A stretch of 34,652 bases of DNA from Paracamarosporium sp. OC-R06-R3 (GCA_019828545.1 JACVRA010000594.1:591-35242); one strand, 5' to 3'; counted from the first letter of the stretch, positions 10,091 through 20,823 are shown. Translations and numbers: made by a program. Notes: a model not told the origin generated them from the sequence alone.

Positions 10091-12129
10091 CTAAACTACC
10101 TTAAATACTTGCTCTGTTATACCCTGTTTCCACTCTTTCCACATTCCATCCATAGACGTTCCTAAAAACCCCAATCTACGAAATTTTCTCTCATTTTGGT
10201 TGATCTGCTCAAGAAGGAGCCCTAGGAGAACAAAATATTGGTCATCCACACAAGATTCCACCGAAGCCAAAACCAAGAACAAATCTTTTCCCTTTAGTAG
10301 GTCCCACGTGTGACGACCACGCCGTCCGTCTAAATGCACACCGTGACAGAACGAAGTGGAGGTGCAATCCGAGTATAAAGCCTGAGATTCACCTTCCAGC
10401 ACCGATACCGGCAATAGATAACCTCGGATTGTAATCGAACCAGGACCAGAGCCGAAGAGATTGCCGTTTTTTGCGGTAATTCGAAAGTCAATAATAGTCC
10501 ACACTATGAACTCCTCAGCATTGTCTTCAACATGCGTTAACCTTGTGTTGTGTGACCATATAAAGCCTGCTGACATAGATGCCCAGGACCACGATGGTGC
10601 ATAATTAGTGCTCATCTCTGTAACGAGTCCAAAATTATATTGAACATACCACAAAAGCTGGCGTGACAGATCAGCTTTCCAAAGACCAGCTAAGCATTCA
10701 CCTCCGATACGGTCTCGTATAGCAGTCATCAGTCCATGTACAGCTGGTAGGCGATCTGTAACTTTGGTAAGGTTCCTTGTAGCGAAGGCCTGGATGAATT
10801 CAAGCCAGAAATTCATCCACGTTCGTAAAGAGGCTTCCTTTAGTGATGGATGATGTATCGTTACACGACGGTCGGAAAGGACTAAGTCATATCCTTCGTG
10901 AAAGCGTGGCTGACATTCGCACGCTTTACCGGCGGGGCAAGAGAAACCAAGTTCATCTGACCTGAACCATAGAATCCTTGGGGACATGGTGAGTTCTTGA
11001 AGTGTCCAACCACGGTCGTCGAGCGACCCCAGCCTTTCTTCGCTAGAATCATAAGGAGAGATACATCCCCTGCGTGAAGGGGACAAACACCCGTAGGATC
11101 CGAGAGGAGGAGCTTGTCTTACGAAGATGGGGGCAGACAGGCCGCCTGTTGTCATTAGATCAACTTGAATTTCCCGGCGTTGTGGATCTGTCACAAATAA
11201 ACCGTCGTTGCTGCTTTTGTTGTCAATAGCGGCAATGGTGACCAAAGCATTCTCGTAGACTGAACACATCTCCACAGATTCCCTTTCCCAAATCCAGGCA
11301 GACTCTTCTCCCTGAACAATACAGACTGCATCAATCCACAGATAAGGTATTCCCAAGGCTCTAGTTACGATGATCGCATCTCGACATGTATTGGGTAACT
11401 CTTCGAGCTCGAAGCCATCTTTTCTGCGCAAGATAGATGATAGCGTTGTTAAGAAGCTTTGCTCGCCCCAGCGATAGCTTAGTGCCACCCAGCAGCCTCG
11501 CTCGCCGATAGAAGGCTCGTGTAAGTATGGTGTCGAGCTATGATTGCCTACACATATGACGCGAGTAGGAAGTCGCTGGTGTGTATTTGCCGGGCAAAGT
11601 TGCTTGTTGTGTTGCTGTAAGCAATGGTCCGACCAGCGAGGAGCATGAATGAGGCAATCTTCTGTTGATGACATAGCAGAGACGTGCTTCCCTAAAAGTA
11701 TTAATGGGTACAGCTCATGAGCCGCCTCTAATCATTTATCGTTAGTGCAAGTTCTTGCTTAGATGGAGCTAGATTCGATTCAGCTGCAGAGACGCATTTA
11801 CCATCAGTAGTGTAGAGTTCGATGTGCTTGGAAAGATATCCGCCATCTTCGGTGGTAGAAATTACTCTAAACTCAAAGATACCATTCGGATCGGATCTTG
11901 GGAGAAGGAACGAAACCTCATGCGTCCATGAAACTCCACCGGGAATGAATCTTAGTGTGGCGACTTTGAGAACAGAACAGAAGGGACAACCAGCAACAGA
12001 GGACTGGATGATCTTGCTAAATGGCACTTTTTTAGTCCAATCCAGCTGACGTGGAAGGCCTTCGGTAAAGTCGCCGCATATATCACATGCGTCCATTTTA
12101 TCTCTTTGAAATGTAATGGTGCTCATCAT
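10091..12129 (-). CDS. HET-domain protein with N-terminal CxxC pair, two exons
   Basis: Join complement(10091..11727, 11802..12129), about 654 residues. The intron 11728-11801 (74 nt) starts gtaaat, has a gcactaac branch site and ends gattag. Its removal connects ELYTTDE to AAHELYPLILLGKHVSA without a stop, so the two reading frames form one gene. The N-terminus has C15-x2-C18 and C48-x2-C51 (CDIC, CPFC), a possible zinc-binding module common in this HET subgroup. The segment CLQQHNKQLC precedes LPTRVICVG. The HET core follows: ALSYRWG at 191-197, YLWIDAVCIVQ at 238-248 and RGWTLQE at 348-354. All core motifs are intact. HET proteins execute incompatibility cell death. Two ATGs are adjacent (12129 and 12126) and either could start the protein. 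It lies 154 bases from the end of the NLR pseudogene, convergent with it. Confidence 0.88.
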
Positions 12130-12819
12130 ACTGAAACAAGCATGTCACGACTTGAGGTATATCGCAGGTAGAATGCGTATTTCAACTTTTTTCAGGCTGA
12201 GATTAGGCAGCGAGGGCCTGTATTTGACCACGTGATATGAGCGGAGCAGGGGTGGTCTTTCTCATGTAATGTCGACATGCATTTCCTTCGGAGAGAAAGC
12301 GTCAGCCTTTCCCTCATTTTTCTCTTCTTGACTCTTGATCAAACACACTGAAACAATAAGGAAGTAATAGATAGCGTGTTGCATTCGTATCTTCATGCGC
12401 TGGGTGTTCAAATGATCACTCTTCCGCCTTCCAGAGTATTATCATTTTAAGATTACATCTACTCAATGGAAAGTCTCTGCACAAACCTTAGACAAAGGTA
12501 GCTGACTAGCTCAGGCGTGGCTAAGATATCGCATCTGCAGGCTAATCCCGCTGAGCAGCTGCGTCGCGAACTCTCTATGATATTTTCGACGTCGGATGAC
12601 ACACCTCAATCCTGGCATTGGAAGGTTTGATGCTGCACCTATTACGTGAGCCTCCAGTGCTAAGACCATGAGCTATTATTAGTAGGCGCCTAGAATGTAG
12701 CCATTTTCTCTTATGTATCCGATTGCTTCCTTGAATAGGCTGGGGAACTCGTTGTTTCTCGGCTGTAACAGCGTACCTACTGCCGCCTATGTATTGTCTA
12801 CTCTAGCTTCGGAGCGTGA
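12130..12819. other. Intergenic region, no gene seen
   Basis: This is the upstream flank of the second HET gene and the 3' flank of the membrane-protein gene. One cacgtg core lies near 12229. I see no RNA gene, repeat or coding frame I can support. Confidence 0.4.
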
Positions 12820-13910
12820 TCAGTACTCTGTCCTTGCATGTGTGTTGGTGACCATATGAGTAGAAGCTCCATGCAGCTCTATAGGCTCGGCTGGCACGGG
12901 CAATTCGTGGGGCCTGTGGTTGGCATATTTTTCCACAGGCCCTTCACCACCAAACTCATGCAGTATCTGTGGATTTCGGTTCTTCTGCCGGAGAAAGAAA
13001 GATACAATTCCGATTCCAATGATAACGAAAGCTGCTACGCCAACGCCAATGCCTGCCTTTGCGCCAATCGAAAGACCGCCTCCATTATGTGATGTTGGTT
13101 CACTGGTTGACGAACTAGTCAAAGACGATGCTTGTGTTGTGGAGACTGACGAGATAGCAGTCGTGGCTGAGGCCGCAGTCGTGGCCGCAGCGGCAGCGGC
13201 GGAAAAAATTGCCTCGTCAGAGCTCTGCCACATTATCGGTACGCCGTCGCCGAAGATCGTGGAATCGGACGCCATGGTAGATGTAGATACCGAACCGCGG
13301 TCCCAGCCAATGCCAGTATTGGTTGGGCTCACGTACGGCACACGTTGATTGCGCGTAACGATCGAACCGCATATGTGACCCTGACCCTCATACTTGTAGC
13401 CACTGAAAGTGTTAGGTCAAAGTGCTGCGAGCGATATCCTATCATGACATACGATGGGCAGCAAAGCGCTGCTGTAGTTCGAGCGTCCTTATGGAGAAAC
13501 ACAGTGTCATCGTGAACTGGTACATCGGATTGAAAGGTTGTTACTGTTGACCAGCCATGAGGGCACATGGCAGGGCTATCTGTTGATTACGGAATTAGTG
13601 GGTTGCTGGAGACATCAGTGATAGACATACAATAATACATATTCCATCTTTCCCAGTGCAACAGATCCTGTGGCACCAATGTTACTAATGGAAAACAAGA
13701 TAAATCAACGTAAAGGTCCCATGCGTGCCCGAAAAACATTCCGCTGCCATAGGAGGGTTGTTGAGTGGTGAGTGTCGCAGTGCATGACGATGGAGGTGTA
13801 AATAGTGACGTGATTGGACCGAAATTCAGGGCTTCAATGGAGCTTGCGTCTGAGATGATTGTGATTTGCGAAGGTGGGGATGTAGAGATTGTGGCGGTAC
13901 TTTGCACCAT
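12820..13910 (-). CDS. Single-pass membrane protein with Cys-rich ectodomain, three exons
   Basis: Join complement(12820..13402, 13453..13579, 13631..13910), 329 residues. Both introns are short (13403-13452, 50 nt; 13580-13630, 51 nt) with gtatgt donors and cag acceptors. Joining yields WNMYYYSPAMCPHGW and LCCPSGYKYEGQGHICGS, which match the pattern of a common fungal family (FTPPSSC, then YSP..CP.GW, then CCP.GY). A Ser/Thr/Ala-rich stalk (about 180-245) leads to one membrane helix near 253-273 (GVGVAAFVIIGIGIVSFFL), followed by basic residues (RQKNRN) and a cytosolic tail. There is no N-terminal signal peptide, so insertion with the N-terminus outside through the single helix is likely. 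The layout resembles fungal wall or surface sensors, but a ligand or function cannot be assigned. The frame is open further upstream to 14300; I chose the Met at 13910 (MVQSTATIS). Confidence 0.8.
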
Positions 13911-15097
13911 CTCGGTACTATGATGGGAGGAGTTGTTCGATGGAAAACACTTTCTGTCGAACAAGGCTGAGAGAGGGAGTTGGAGTCGAGGACAGGTCAG
14001 ACCTGGGTTGTTCGGATTTATGCATGCCTTCGTATTGGTTTCATGTAAGTTGATTGGAAGTAGTAAAGATTGGCGAGGTGATAGGCACCTAAATACGAAG
14101 AACTCTATTTTGTTTTGTGTTGCACTGTGCCACAGCGAAACCAGCACGGGCAAGATCTCACAACTTCGACATGACAACACCCTGAACCAGGGACACTCAG
14201 GGTGTGAAACTTTACCTTTCATAAAACAACAAACAGATGATATGTTAAAGAGTGTACGTAGTCGCATAGTGCTACCAAGTGGTTTCGTAATAAAAAACAA
14301 AAACGAGCTCCTCGTATTAAATTATCTTAGCGACGTTGCACGAGGGCCTTCTTGCGGGTGCGTGCACATAAATAAACCACTACGATCATCTCAACTGGAC
14401 GTGAGAGAAAAGGCCCCATTCAGTTTCGGAAGCCGATAAGCTACTGGGGGCGACTCATCTCGAAGTCCCAAGGCAATCCGAGCTTCTTCATCTCCACGAC
14501 ATACTAGATACAGTCGATGCCATAGCACTACATATTCGTCGTTTACAGTATATAAATATAAATGTTAATGCCATGCGTGCAGTGGTGCCGAGGCGAGGCT
14601 TAGGTACTGGTGAACTAGTGTGGTATGGTTGCTGGCCAACAGCTGTATTTGAACAACAACCGAAAAAAAGGTGGATTCCTGTAAACTAGTTGTAATAACT
14701 AAGCTGTCTGAATTTTGATGGTTGCGGTACGGAATGTCCCCAATCCTTTTTGAAGCAACCGGTGGGCGTCAGCCGCCAACAGTATTCCTTATCTGACGAC
14801 CCCCACGGCCACCCTATGTGACATACCGTATCTTGGTAGTCACTGCACAGCCTTGCTTAATGTGCATATTTTCTATACGTGCAGTAAGCTAATTGGTGCC
14901 ACCACGCTATGAGATGTAAACAAGCCAATGTCTATGATACATACATAGATCGTCTATGTAAAATGAGAAAACATCACGATTTCAACATCGATAACTATAT
15001 CTCGTCTATTAACAACTACATGGCACAGGCAATAATTGACATATCGACTACCGATCATCACTTACACAATTGCCATCTTTCCTTCCCTATCCTACCC
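13911..15097. other. Intergenic region of about 1.2 kb, no gene seen
   Basis: Frames here are the upstream extension of the membrane-protein frame (to 14300) and its antisense. Neither shows a domain. The part around 14540-14580 is AT-rich (tataaatataaat). No RNA gene, transposon end or repeat was recognised. Confidence 0.4.
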
Positions 15098-16258
15098 CTA
15101 CAAACTCTCCTCATAAATCGCTGCATTCTCATGCCCACCCCTCCTCAAAAAAATCTTCGCACTCTCCAAGACCTGTGCCTTCAAATCCTTCCTCGTAACA
15201 TTTTGCCCCATAAACCCACCATACGTACTCTCAAACTCGAACCCCTTAATCGACTTCCAAATACCATGAACCTTCGCCGGCGGAAGCGGAATCATATTAG
15301 GATACGCCCACATGAAAGAGAAAGACGTAGTACCTGGGAGACGATCTTTATGATAGAACCCGGATGGTACGCTCATCATCGTGTCGGCGATGAAGAGCTT
15401 CTTGTCCCAGTGGAGAAAGCTTGAGCCGTCGAAGTGTCCGCCTGCTTGGATGGCTGTCACGTTGGGAAGGATTTCGGTAGTGCCGGAGATGAATATGCGG
15501 ACGTTGTTTTTGTCCTCGCGCTGGAGCCTGTTGACTCTTGGGTGAGTAAGGCGTATATGTTAGATGGAATAATGAGTCGCTTACCACTCCTTGTCCGCCT
15601 CCTGGAGGTAAATCGGACACCCGAATTCCCTCGCCCACTCTAAATGAGTGGTCCAGAAGTGTGGATGGCTAATTACAATCGCTTTCAATCCGCCTTTGCT
15701 CTTGATGAAGTCCACGGTTCCGTCATCAAGCCAGGCCACTAGATCCCATAGTACGTTTCCAGACTCGGTTTGCAGAAGGATGGCGCGCTCGCCGATACCG
15801 AGCTGTTTGGTTGCTGTCGTGGAATCATTCAGTCCGGCAGGCATGTAGGTTGTCGACGCCTTGATGGGCTTGGTGGTGATGTAGTGGATGCGGGAGTCAT
15901 CCGGGTCCGTGTGGAATTCATTCTGCTGCGAAGATGATTCGTTGTTCAGAGATGTCCTGTTAGATATATTAATTTGGTTTCTCTTGCCTGAGTCACCGAA
16001 ACTGTCAAGAGGAAACGTGGTATTGTTTTGATTTTAGACGCTGGAACACTGAATTAAACAGTGTTTCTAGACGATAATTCGCAATTTCCATGCATCGAAA
16101 GATCATACTATGAAAACTTACCATTGCTGGCCGGTGGGTGGAACGTATTGGCGCGGGTCGTCACAGATGGGGCAGTTTGGCGGTGGAGAGGAGAGGGGCG
16201 CATCGAATTGAGTGCCGCATGTGAAGCAAACGGCCAAATCGCCGCTCTCGTAGTGCAT
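15098..16258 (-). CDS. Zinc-ribbon plus metallo-beta-lactamase-fold protein, three exons, stop at second junction
   Basis: Join complement(15098..15536, 15585..15956, 16122..16258). Exon 1 encodes a zinc ribbon (C11-x2-C14, C29-x2-C32; CFTCGTQF, CPICDDPRQYVPPTGQQW). After a 165-nt intron (15957-16121) the metal-binding signature SHPHFWTTH (His143, 145, 150) appears, and exon 3 has GGHFDGSSFLHW and LFIADT. This is a fungal MBL-fold hydrolase family; the substrate is unknown. Oddity: the second intron (15537-15584, 48 nt, gtaagc...ccaag) joins TG to A, making TGA where family members have Trp (EADKEW|VNRLQ). Retaining the intron also gives an immediate stop (tgg taa). Exon 3 is otherwise fully open for 146 codons and well conserved. 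Either the gene is recently inactivated at one base (15536), or a splice choice I cannot see is used. Without the stop the protein would be about 315 residues. Confidence 0.78.
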
Positions 16259-16642
16259 TTTGAGTGTTGGTTGAAGCTATGTGTTTGGTTTTAATGTTAT
16301 GGAACGATAGTCGCTGATGTATACAACGGCTTGGGGGCTTGACGTAATGCAGGGTTCGAAGAGTGGGGGTGAAGACTACATAAAATAGTACAGAGACAGT
16401 TTGGCCGGCCCCTCTCGGCTTAGCAATTGTTCACATGATAACTACATGACACGTTGTTGCAATGTGGAATATGTGGCCTTGTGGGGTCTTTGCGTACAAG
16501 ATACATGTGGTATTAGTAAGGTCAAAGGTTGGTATCTAAGCTCAAATAGCGAAAGCTTCGTTTGTGTGGAGCATACCAGCCACTCCATTCGCACAAGTCT
16601 AGGCAAAAACACAAGCAAAATTCGAATCTAGTCTATCGTGAT
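16259..16642. other. Intergenic spacer, no gene seen
   Basis: This is the upstream flank of the MBL-fold gene and the 3' flank of the FAS1 gene. I see no RNA gene or repeat. Confidence 0.4.
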
Positions 16643-17314
16643 TCAAGCTAACGAGCCTCCGATTACCCAAACTTCACCGTTGGACACTTTGTCAGCAACA
16701 CTTGTTACTTCGACGTCGGCAGGCTGGATCTGTTCACGTTGTCAGCAGGCTTGCCAAGCGATACGAACACCGAAACATACCTTCTTTTTCCCATCTTTCG
16801 TTTCCCACCAGACTTCATTACCGTCCAGTGTCTTCACTTTCTTGCCCTCTGCCCATGGGCTCTCGGGTACAATATGCCTCTCCACGAATCTCCGTAGGTT
16901 CTTGTGCGCGCGATCTTCTCCGTCCTGCCCTTTGTATGCCTCTGCCCCAAATGCTTCGTAGTCTTCGGGGTCTTCCCACGGTTTCCTCTTTAAATTTTTC
17001 ATAGCATTGTTGTCAGGTGCTAGGACGGTCGCGTTCTGCGATGCATCGTCTAACCGCCCTGATACGGGGTCGATATCCCGCGTGAGGCCAGAAAATATAG
17101 CGATAGCTTGTGTTTTTCCGATCACATCGGATATAATGACGCCGGTTGAGACAGACTCGTCAGATGGCATGTCAGCAAGAGGGTTGGAGAGTAAAGGCGT
17201 CTGATGAATGTCGAATGCTTTGATGATGTCGGAGAGGGGGCGGGATGCGGCTGAGGCAGCGAGGATGAGGGATATGGTTGCAGCGGGATAGGCGAAAAGG
17301 GAGGTGGGTTTCAT
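16643..17314 (-). CDS. Secreted FAS1 (fasciclin) domain protein, two exons
   Basis: Join complement(16643..16729, 16781..17314), 206 residues. The intron 16730-16780 (51 nt) starts gtatgt and ends gaacag; splicing in phase 0 continues KDGKKK into IQPADVEVTSVADKVSNG and ends GSLA. The first 24 or so residues (MKPTSLFAYPAATISLILAA) form a clear signal peptide, with a likely cleavage site after ASAAS. The FAS1 fold covers roughly residues 60-205, shown by NATVLAPDNNAM, LRRFVERHIVPESPW and the terminal GEVWVIGG. FAS1 proteins act in adhesion or in the secretory or vacuolar pathway; small single-domain members are widespread in ascomycetes and their role is not established. It shares a 255-base divergent promoter with the DUF3807-like gene. 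Confidence 0.88.
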
Positions 17315-17569
17315 GGTGAAGTGTGTGGGTAGTACTAGGACACAGGTGGGGTATCGATAGGTTGGTGGTACGTTCGGAGGGGTGAAGGCACAGACGTCAT
17401 TTCCCCAGATTCAATGCATAAGAGCGCCAAGCCGCCGTTTGACCAGTCCCGTGATCGCGTGAATGCCTAACGCCAAAGCTTCGTGAAAGTTTTAGCTTCA
17501 ATCCCTAACACACGCGTCGACCCTAAGACACAACGGTCTATCCCGCCCTCATGCTGCTCGTGCACACCT
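17315..17569. promoter_or_regulatory. Divergent promoter of FAS1 and DUF3807-like genes
   Basis: Only 255 bases separate the two start codons (17314 on minus, 17570 on plus), so the upstream elements must be shared or overlapping. No consensus TATA box is evident. An upstream ATG at 17551 opens a short frame overlapping the DUF3807-like start. Confidence 0.5.
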
Positions 17570-18295
17570 ATGGAGCTCCAGATCCCCACCGTCACGGTGG
17601 TAAGTGTTTCTTGCTTTGCGAAGGTGCACTTCTAATAGCTCTGACAGGATGACCTCCGTCAGTTCCACGCGAAGCATTTCCCCAATGCGCCTGTCCCCGA
17701 ACACTACCTCCATGGAGTGGATCACGATGCTCAAGCTGAATACTATGATGACGGCGACGATGGCCTCGGCTACTACAAGGACGGTGTGAAGCGCACTCTC
17801 ACCGACGAGCAGATCGCCATGTTCCGACATTCCGAGATCCAGCGCATTCTTCTCGAACGTAGACGGCGGAAAGAGTCTGGCGAACCAATTCACGGCACTC
17901 ACAGTCCGCAAGTCGACGTGGAAGACGCACCGGCGTTGCTCGAGGCTGGGTCCGCACGCGCAGCCAGCCCAGCGTCTGACCAGAGCACGCCCATGTCCAT
18001 CAGCTCAGACGACGAGCAGTCTCGAGCTGCAAAAGTGGAACAACCACAACAAAAATGGACGGTGACTAGTGACAAAACCCGTGCTAGAAACGCAAGAAAC
18101 AGAAAGAAGAACAGGAAGAAGCATCGGGAAAGGAAGAAAGAGGAGCGCAAGAGGCAGGAGAAGGAGGCGAAAGCAGTGAGACACAGAGCTGATCGAGAGC
18201 AAGAACAGGATGATGAGAGTGACGAATGGGATCCATGGCATCAGGCGATCGGCCCAGACGCACAGAAAGAAGATGCTGTTGACTTGGAATATTGA
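17570..18295 (+). CDS. DUF3807-like fungal protein, two exons
   Basis: Join 17570..17599 and 17648..18295, 225 residues. The intron 17600-17647 (48 nt) starts gtaagt and ends tgacag. Splicing in phase 0 joins MELQIPTVTV to DDLRQFHAKHFPNAPVPEHY. The N-terminal pattern DDLRQFHAKHFP, followed by GYYKDGVKRTLTDEQIAMFR and HSEIQRILLERRR, matches what I recall of DUF3807 (PF12720), a conserved fungal family of unknown function. The middle is acidic and Ser-rich (SISSDDEQS). Residues from about 165 form a very basic, probably coiled stretch (RKKNRKKHRERKKEERKRQE) that could be a nuclear or nucleolar signal. The C-terminus is acidic (DDESDEWDPW, DAVDLEY). A role in ribosome or RNA biology would fit the charge pattern but is a guess. 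Confidence 0.8.
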
Positions 18296-19327
18296 ACAAC
18301 CCTGCATGGTGCGCAATCGTCGCATTCCGGACCGGTGCTTCTTAACTCCAGAGTATGCAGGTCCCAAGGCTTGGGACTTGTCCAACCTACAAGGGTTTCC
18401 AAATGCGGTATTGAAGTGCGTTAGCAGACACCCGAATAGTCAACACACAGTATGTACCCTATTCACTACATCCCCAACAAGGCTATCTGCAATGATGAAA
18501 ATCTTTGTATCGTCATCCTTAGTCGGAGACTAAACCGGGTGAAGGACGGATCTTTCTGCTTTGCAGGTTGATCCGAACGTTACCTAGGTGCGGTCAAGGT
18601 CGAGTCAAAATCTTCTCTCTGAACTTCGCACATTCAATTCTCCAACCGCGTAACTTGTCGTATGTTTCCAAGAGCTAACTCGCGACTTTAGTCACAGAAT
18701 GCTGAAATGACGTTGTAAGGCATTGGCAAACCAACTTCGTTCGGCAATAACCATAACTGGTAAATGCAATGATAGCTCACGCGAGAAATTGGCAACGGAG
18801 ATGATCCGTTCGTCGACGTCCTTCGTGCCTTAACATGCCGACGGCATGTTGTGTTTGTATTTACAAGCCTTAGTCATGATGCCGGCCGCGGACACTTGTT
18901 GTTCATCAAGTTGGGGTTTGGCGCAATGGGTTGAGTAATCGTCAGCAGCTGCGAGACGCTAAACGCCCTACTAGGCCTACCAAAGAAGGAAAGCCAATGA
19001 ACATCAAACGGCGTCTCCCGTTGCGTATTGCGACATAGCAAGATGTTGGTCAGCTTGCTCATGTCAGTGATTACTACCAGAAGCGGAGCCTGGTCCTTCA
19101 ACACCACGGTTTGTGTGACGATAGGGCTTGGTTTTAGCCTTGGCCTGGCCTCGAAGGAAGCAGTGACGAGCAACGGTGCACGCTCACACTTGGAATTGCG
19201 TCTAGCAAAGGAGATATATAAGGCCCGGTTACTTCTCCAGAGAGATGTATCGGCAAGCCTCCGAACTTCAATACAATACCTTAGAGTTATTCGCTTTGAA
19301 GCCCGTACTCAATCTTCAGTCGCGACC
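18296..19327. other. Intergenic region of about 1 kb
   Basis: This contains the 3' flank of the DUF3807-like gene and the promoter of the alpha/beta hydrolase. An open frame extends the hydrolase upstream to 19028, but it runs through a TATA box and lacks family similarity, so I treat it as non-coding. No RNA gene or repeat is seen. Confidence 0.45.
19215..19221 (+). promoter_or_regulatory. TATA box of the alpha/beta hydrolase gene
   Basis: TATATAA lies 107 bases before the ATG at 19328, a usual distance once a short leader is allowed for. Its position supports translation from 19328 rather than from the upstream in-frame Met at 19028. Confidence 0.5.
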
Positions 19328-20200
19328 ATGACGTTCTTCACAACCATCACGCGTTTCCTCGCCCTCTCCACAGGAGAAAACGTCTTCTACCGCGAAGCCG
19401 GCGCACCCACCTCTCCAACAGTCCTCCTCCTCCACGGCTTCCCCTCATCCTCCCACCAATACCGCAACCTCATCCCCCTCCTAGCACCAAAGTACCACGT
19501 CATAGCCCCCGACTTCCCCGGCTTCGGCTTCACAAACGTCTCTTCAAGTTACACCTACACCTTCGACAACATCGCCAGCACAATCGATACTTTCCTCACG
19601 GAGCTGCCCACCCCCCCACAATCCTATTCCATCTACATCTTCGACTACGGTGCCCCCGTCGGCCTGCGCCTCGCGTTGAAGCACCCAGAAAAAATCAACG
19701 CAATCATAGCGCAGAACGGAAACGCCTACGAACAAGGCCTCTCCTCCTTCTGGGACCCCATCCGCACGCTCTGGACCACAAACAACAGCGCCCCCGCGCG
19801 CGCCGCGCTGGTTCCCTTCCTCCAAACGGGTACGAAGGGACAGTACGTAGACGGGGAACCGGACCCGGGCGCTATCGACCCCGCGTCCTGGACCCTCGAC
19901 CAAGCACTGATGGAACGCGAGGGGAACTTCGACATCCAGCTTGACCTCTTCTACGACTATCGCACGAATCTGGAGCTGTATCCCAAGGTGCAGGCTTGGT
20001 TCCGGGAGAGCCAGGTCCCGCTGCTTGCTGCGTGGGGGAAGAACGATATCATTTTTCCGGTTGCGGGCGCAGAGGCGTATAAGGGGGATTTGCCTGGGGC
20101 GGAGATCAATCTTCTGGATGCGGGTCATTTTGCTGTTGAGAGCCATACGGGCGCAATAGCTGGGTTGATTTTGGACTTCTTGAACAGGAAGGGGATATAG
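19328..20200 (+). CDS. Alpha/beta hydrolase with Asp nucleophile (epoxide hydrolase/haloalkane dehalogenase-like)
   Basis: Single exon, 290 residues from the Met at 19328 (gcgaccATGacg). HGFPSSSHQYRNLIPLL (HGFP at 36-39) gives the oxyanion loop and DFPGFGFT follows. The nucleophile elbow is FDYGAP with Asp106 in place of Ser, as in epoxide hydrolases and haloalkane dehalogenases. WGKNDIIFP supplies the acid (Asp240) and LDAGHFAVE the base (His267). IIAQNGNAYEQGL and the following cap region match a group also common in bacteria. It probably cleaves an epoxide, halide or ester, but the substrate is open. Codons of the first two thirds end mostly in C, more strongly than in the last third. It is convergent with the PWWP gene. 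There is no signal peptide when started here; starting at 19028 would add 100 residues without similarity. Confidence 0.88.
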   Translation: MTFFTTITRFLALSTGENVFYREAGAPTSPTVLLLHGFPSSSHQYRNLIPLLAPKYHVIAPDFPGFGFTNVSSSYTYTFDNIASTIDTFLTELPTPPQSYSIYIFDYGAPVGLRLALKHPEKINAIIAQNGNAYEQGLSSFWDPIRTLWTTNNSAPARAALVPFLQTGTKGQYVDGEPDPGAIDPASWTLDQALMEREGNFDIQLDLFYDYRTNLELYPKVQAWFRESQVPLLAAWGKNDIIFPVAGAEAYKGDLPGAEINLLDAGHFAVESHTGAIAGLILDFLNRKGI

Positions 20201-20823
20201 GATTGGATTGAGCTTGAGGCTAATAGTCGGTCTGTAATGCTTGCGTTGAGCGAAATACAGTAATGCAATGTTTGAAGTGTATTGCGTGTACGTGTGCGAA
20301 AGCCGGCACCCTTCTCCTTCCTGTTATTCCTGTTTCTCTAGCTTACAGACGACTCATCAATAAGACTGGGGAAGATTGGATAAGGCTTAATGCCAGAAAC
20401 AATTTCATTATCTCTGCTGCTGAACAGCACCCTCTAGTTCCAAGCACCGTACTCGGTGAACATCGCGCGCACGCTTGCTCCTAAAAATACCCCCTCATGT
20501 CGTGACTACCTGTAATTCCACCTGTTCAATCAGTCGTCCATCCGTGCGCGTCCAAATATGTACACATGTATGTTCTCCCCAGCCAAAGCAGCGGGCATTG
20601 AATCGATCGGTTGAAGTGTCATCGCTTGGTTTTCAGAGCCAGGATGACACACACTCCTATGAGATCCCGCAAAATTCGCGACAAGGAAAGGCAATCAAAA
20701 GTGAGAGGGAATGAGGCCTGATGCTAGACCGAAGTATCCGCTTGTATCAAAGAGCGATGAAACCGAGGAAACCCGCTCCAGATCGAAAGAATAGTCCCTA
20801 GATAAGACTCGGATGGTTGTACT
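20201..20823. other. Spacer between convergent hydrolase and PWWP genes
   Basis: This contains the 3' flanks of both genes. Short frames at 20263-20484 and 20475-20714 show no domain. I see no RNA gene or repeat. Confidence 0.4.

Noticed and set aside
14909..15424. 171-codon plus-strand frame
   Set aside because: The 3' part is antisense to the last exon of the MBL-fold gene and the rest has no motif.
19544..20146. 200-codon minus-strand frame opposite the alpha/beta hydrolase
   Set aside because: It is a shadow of the C-ending codon bias of the sense gene and shows no domain of its own.
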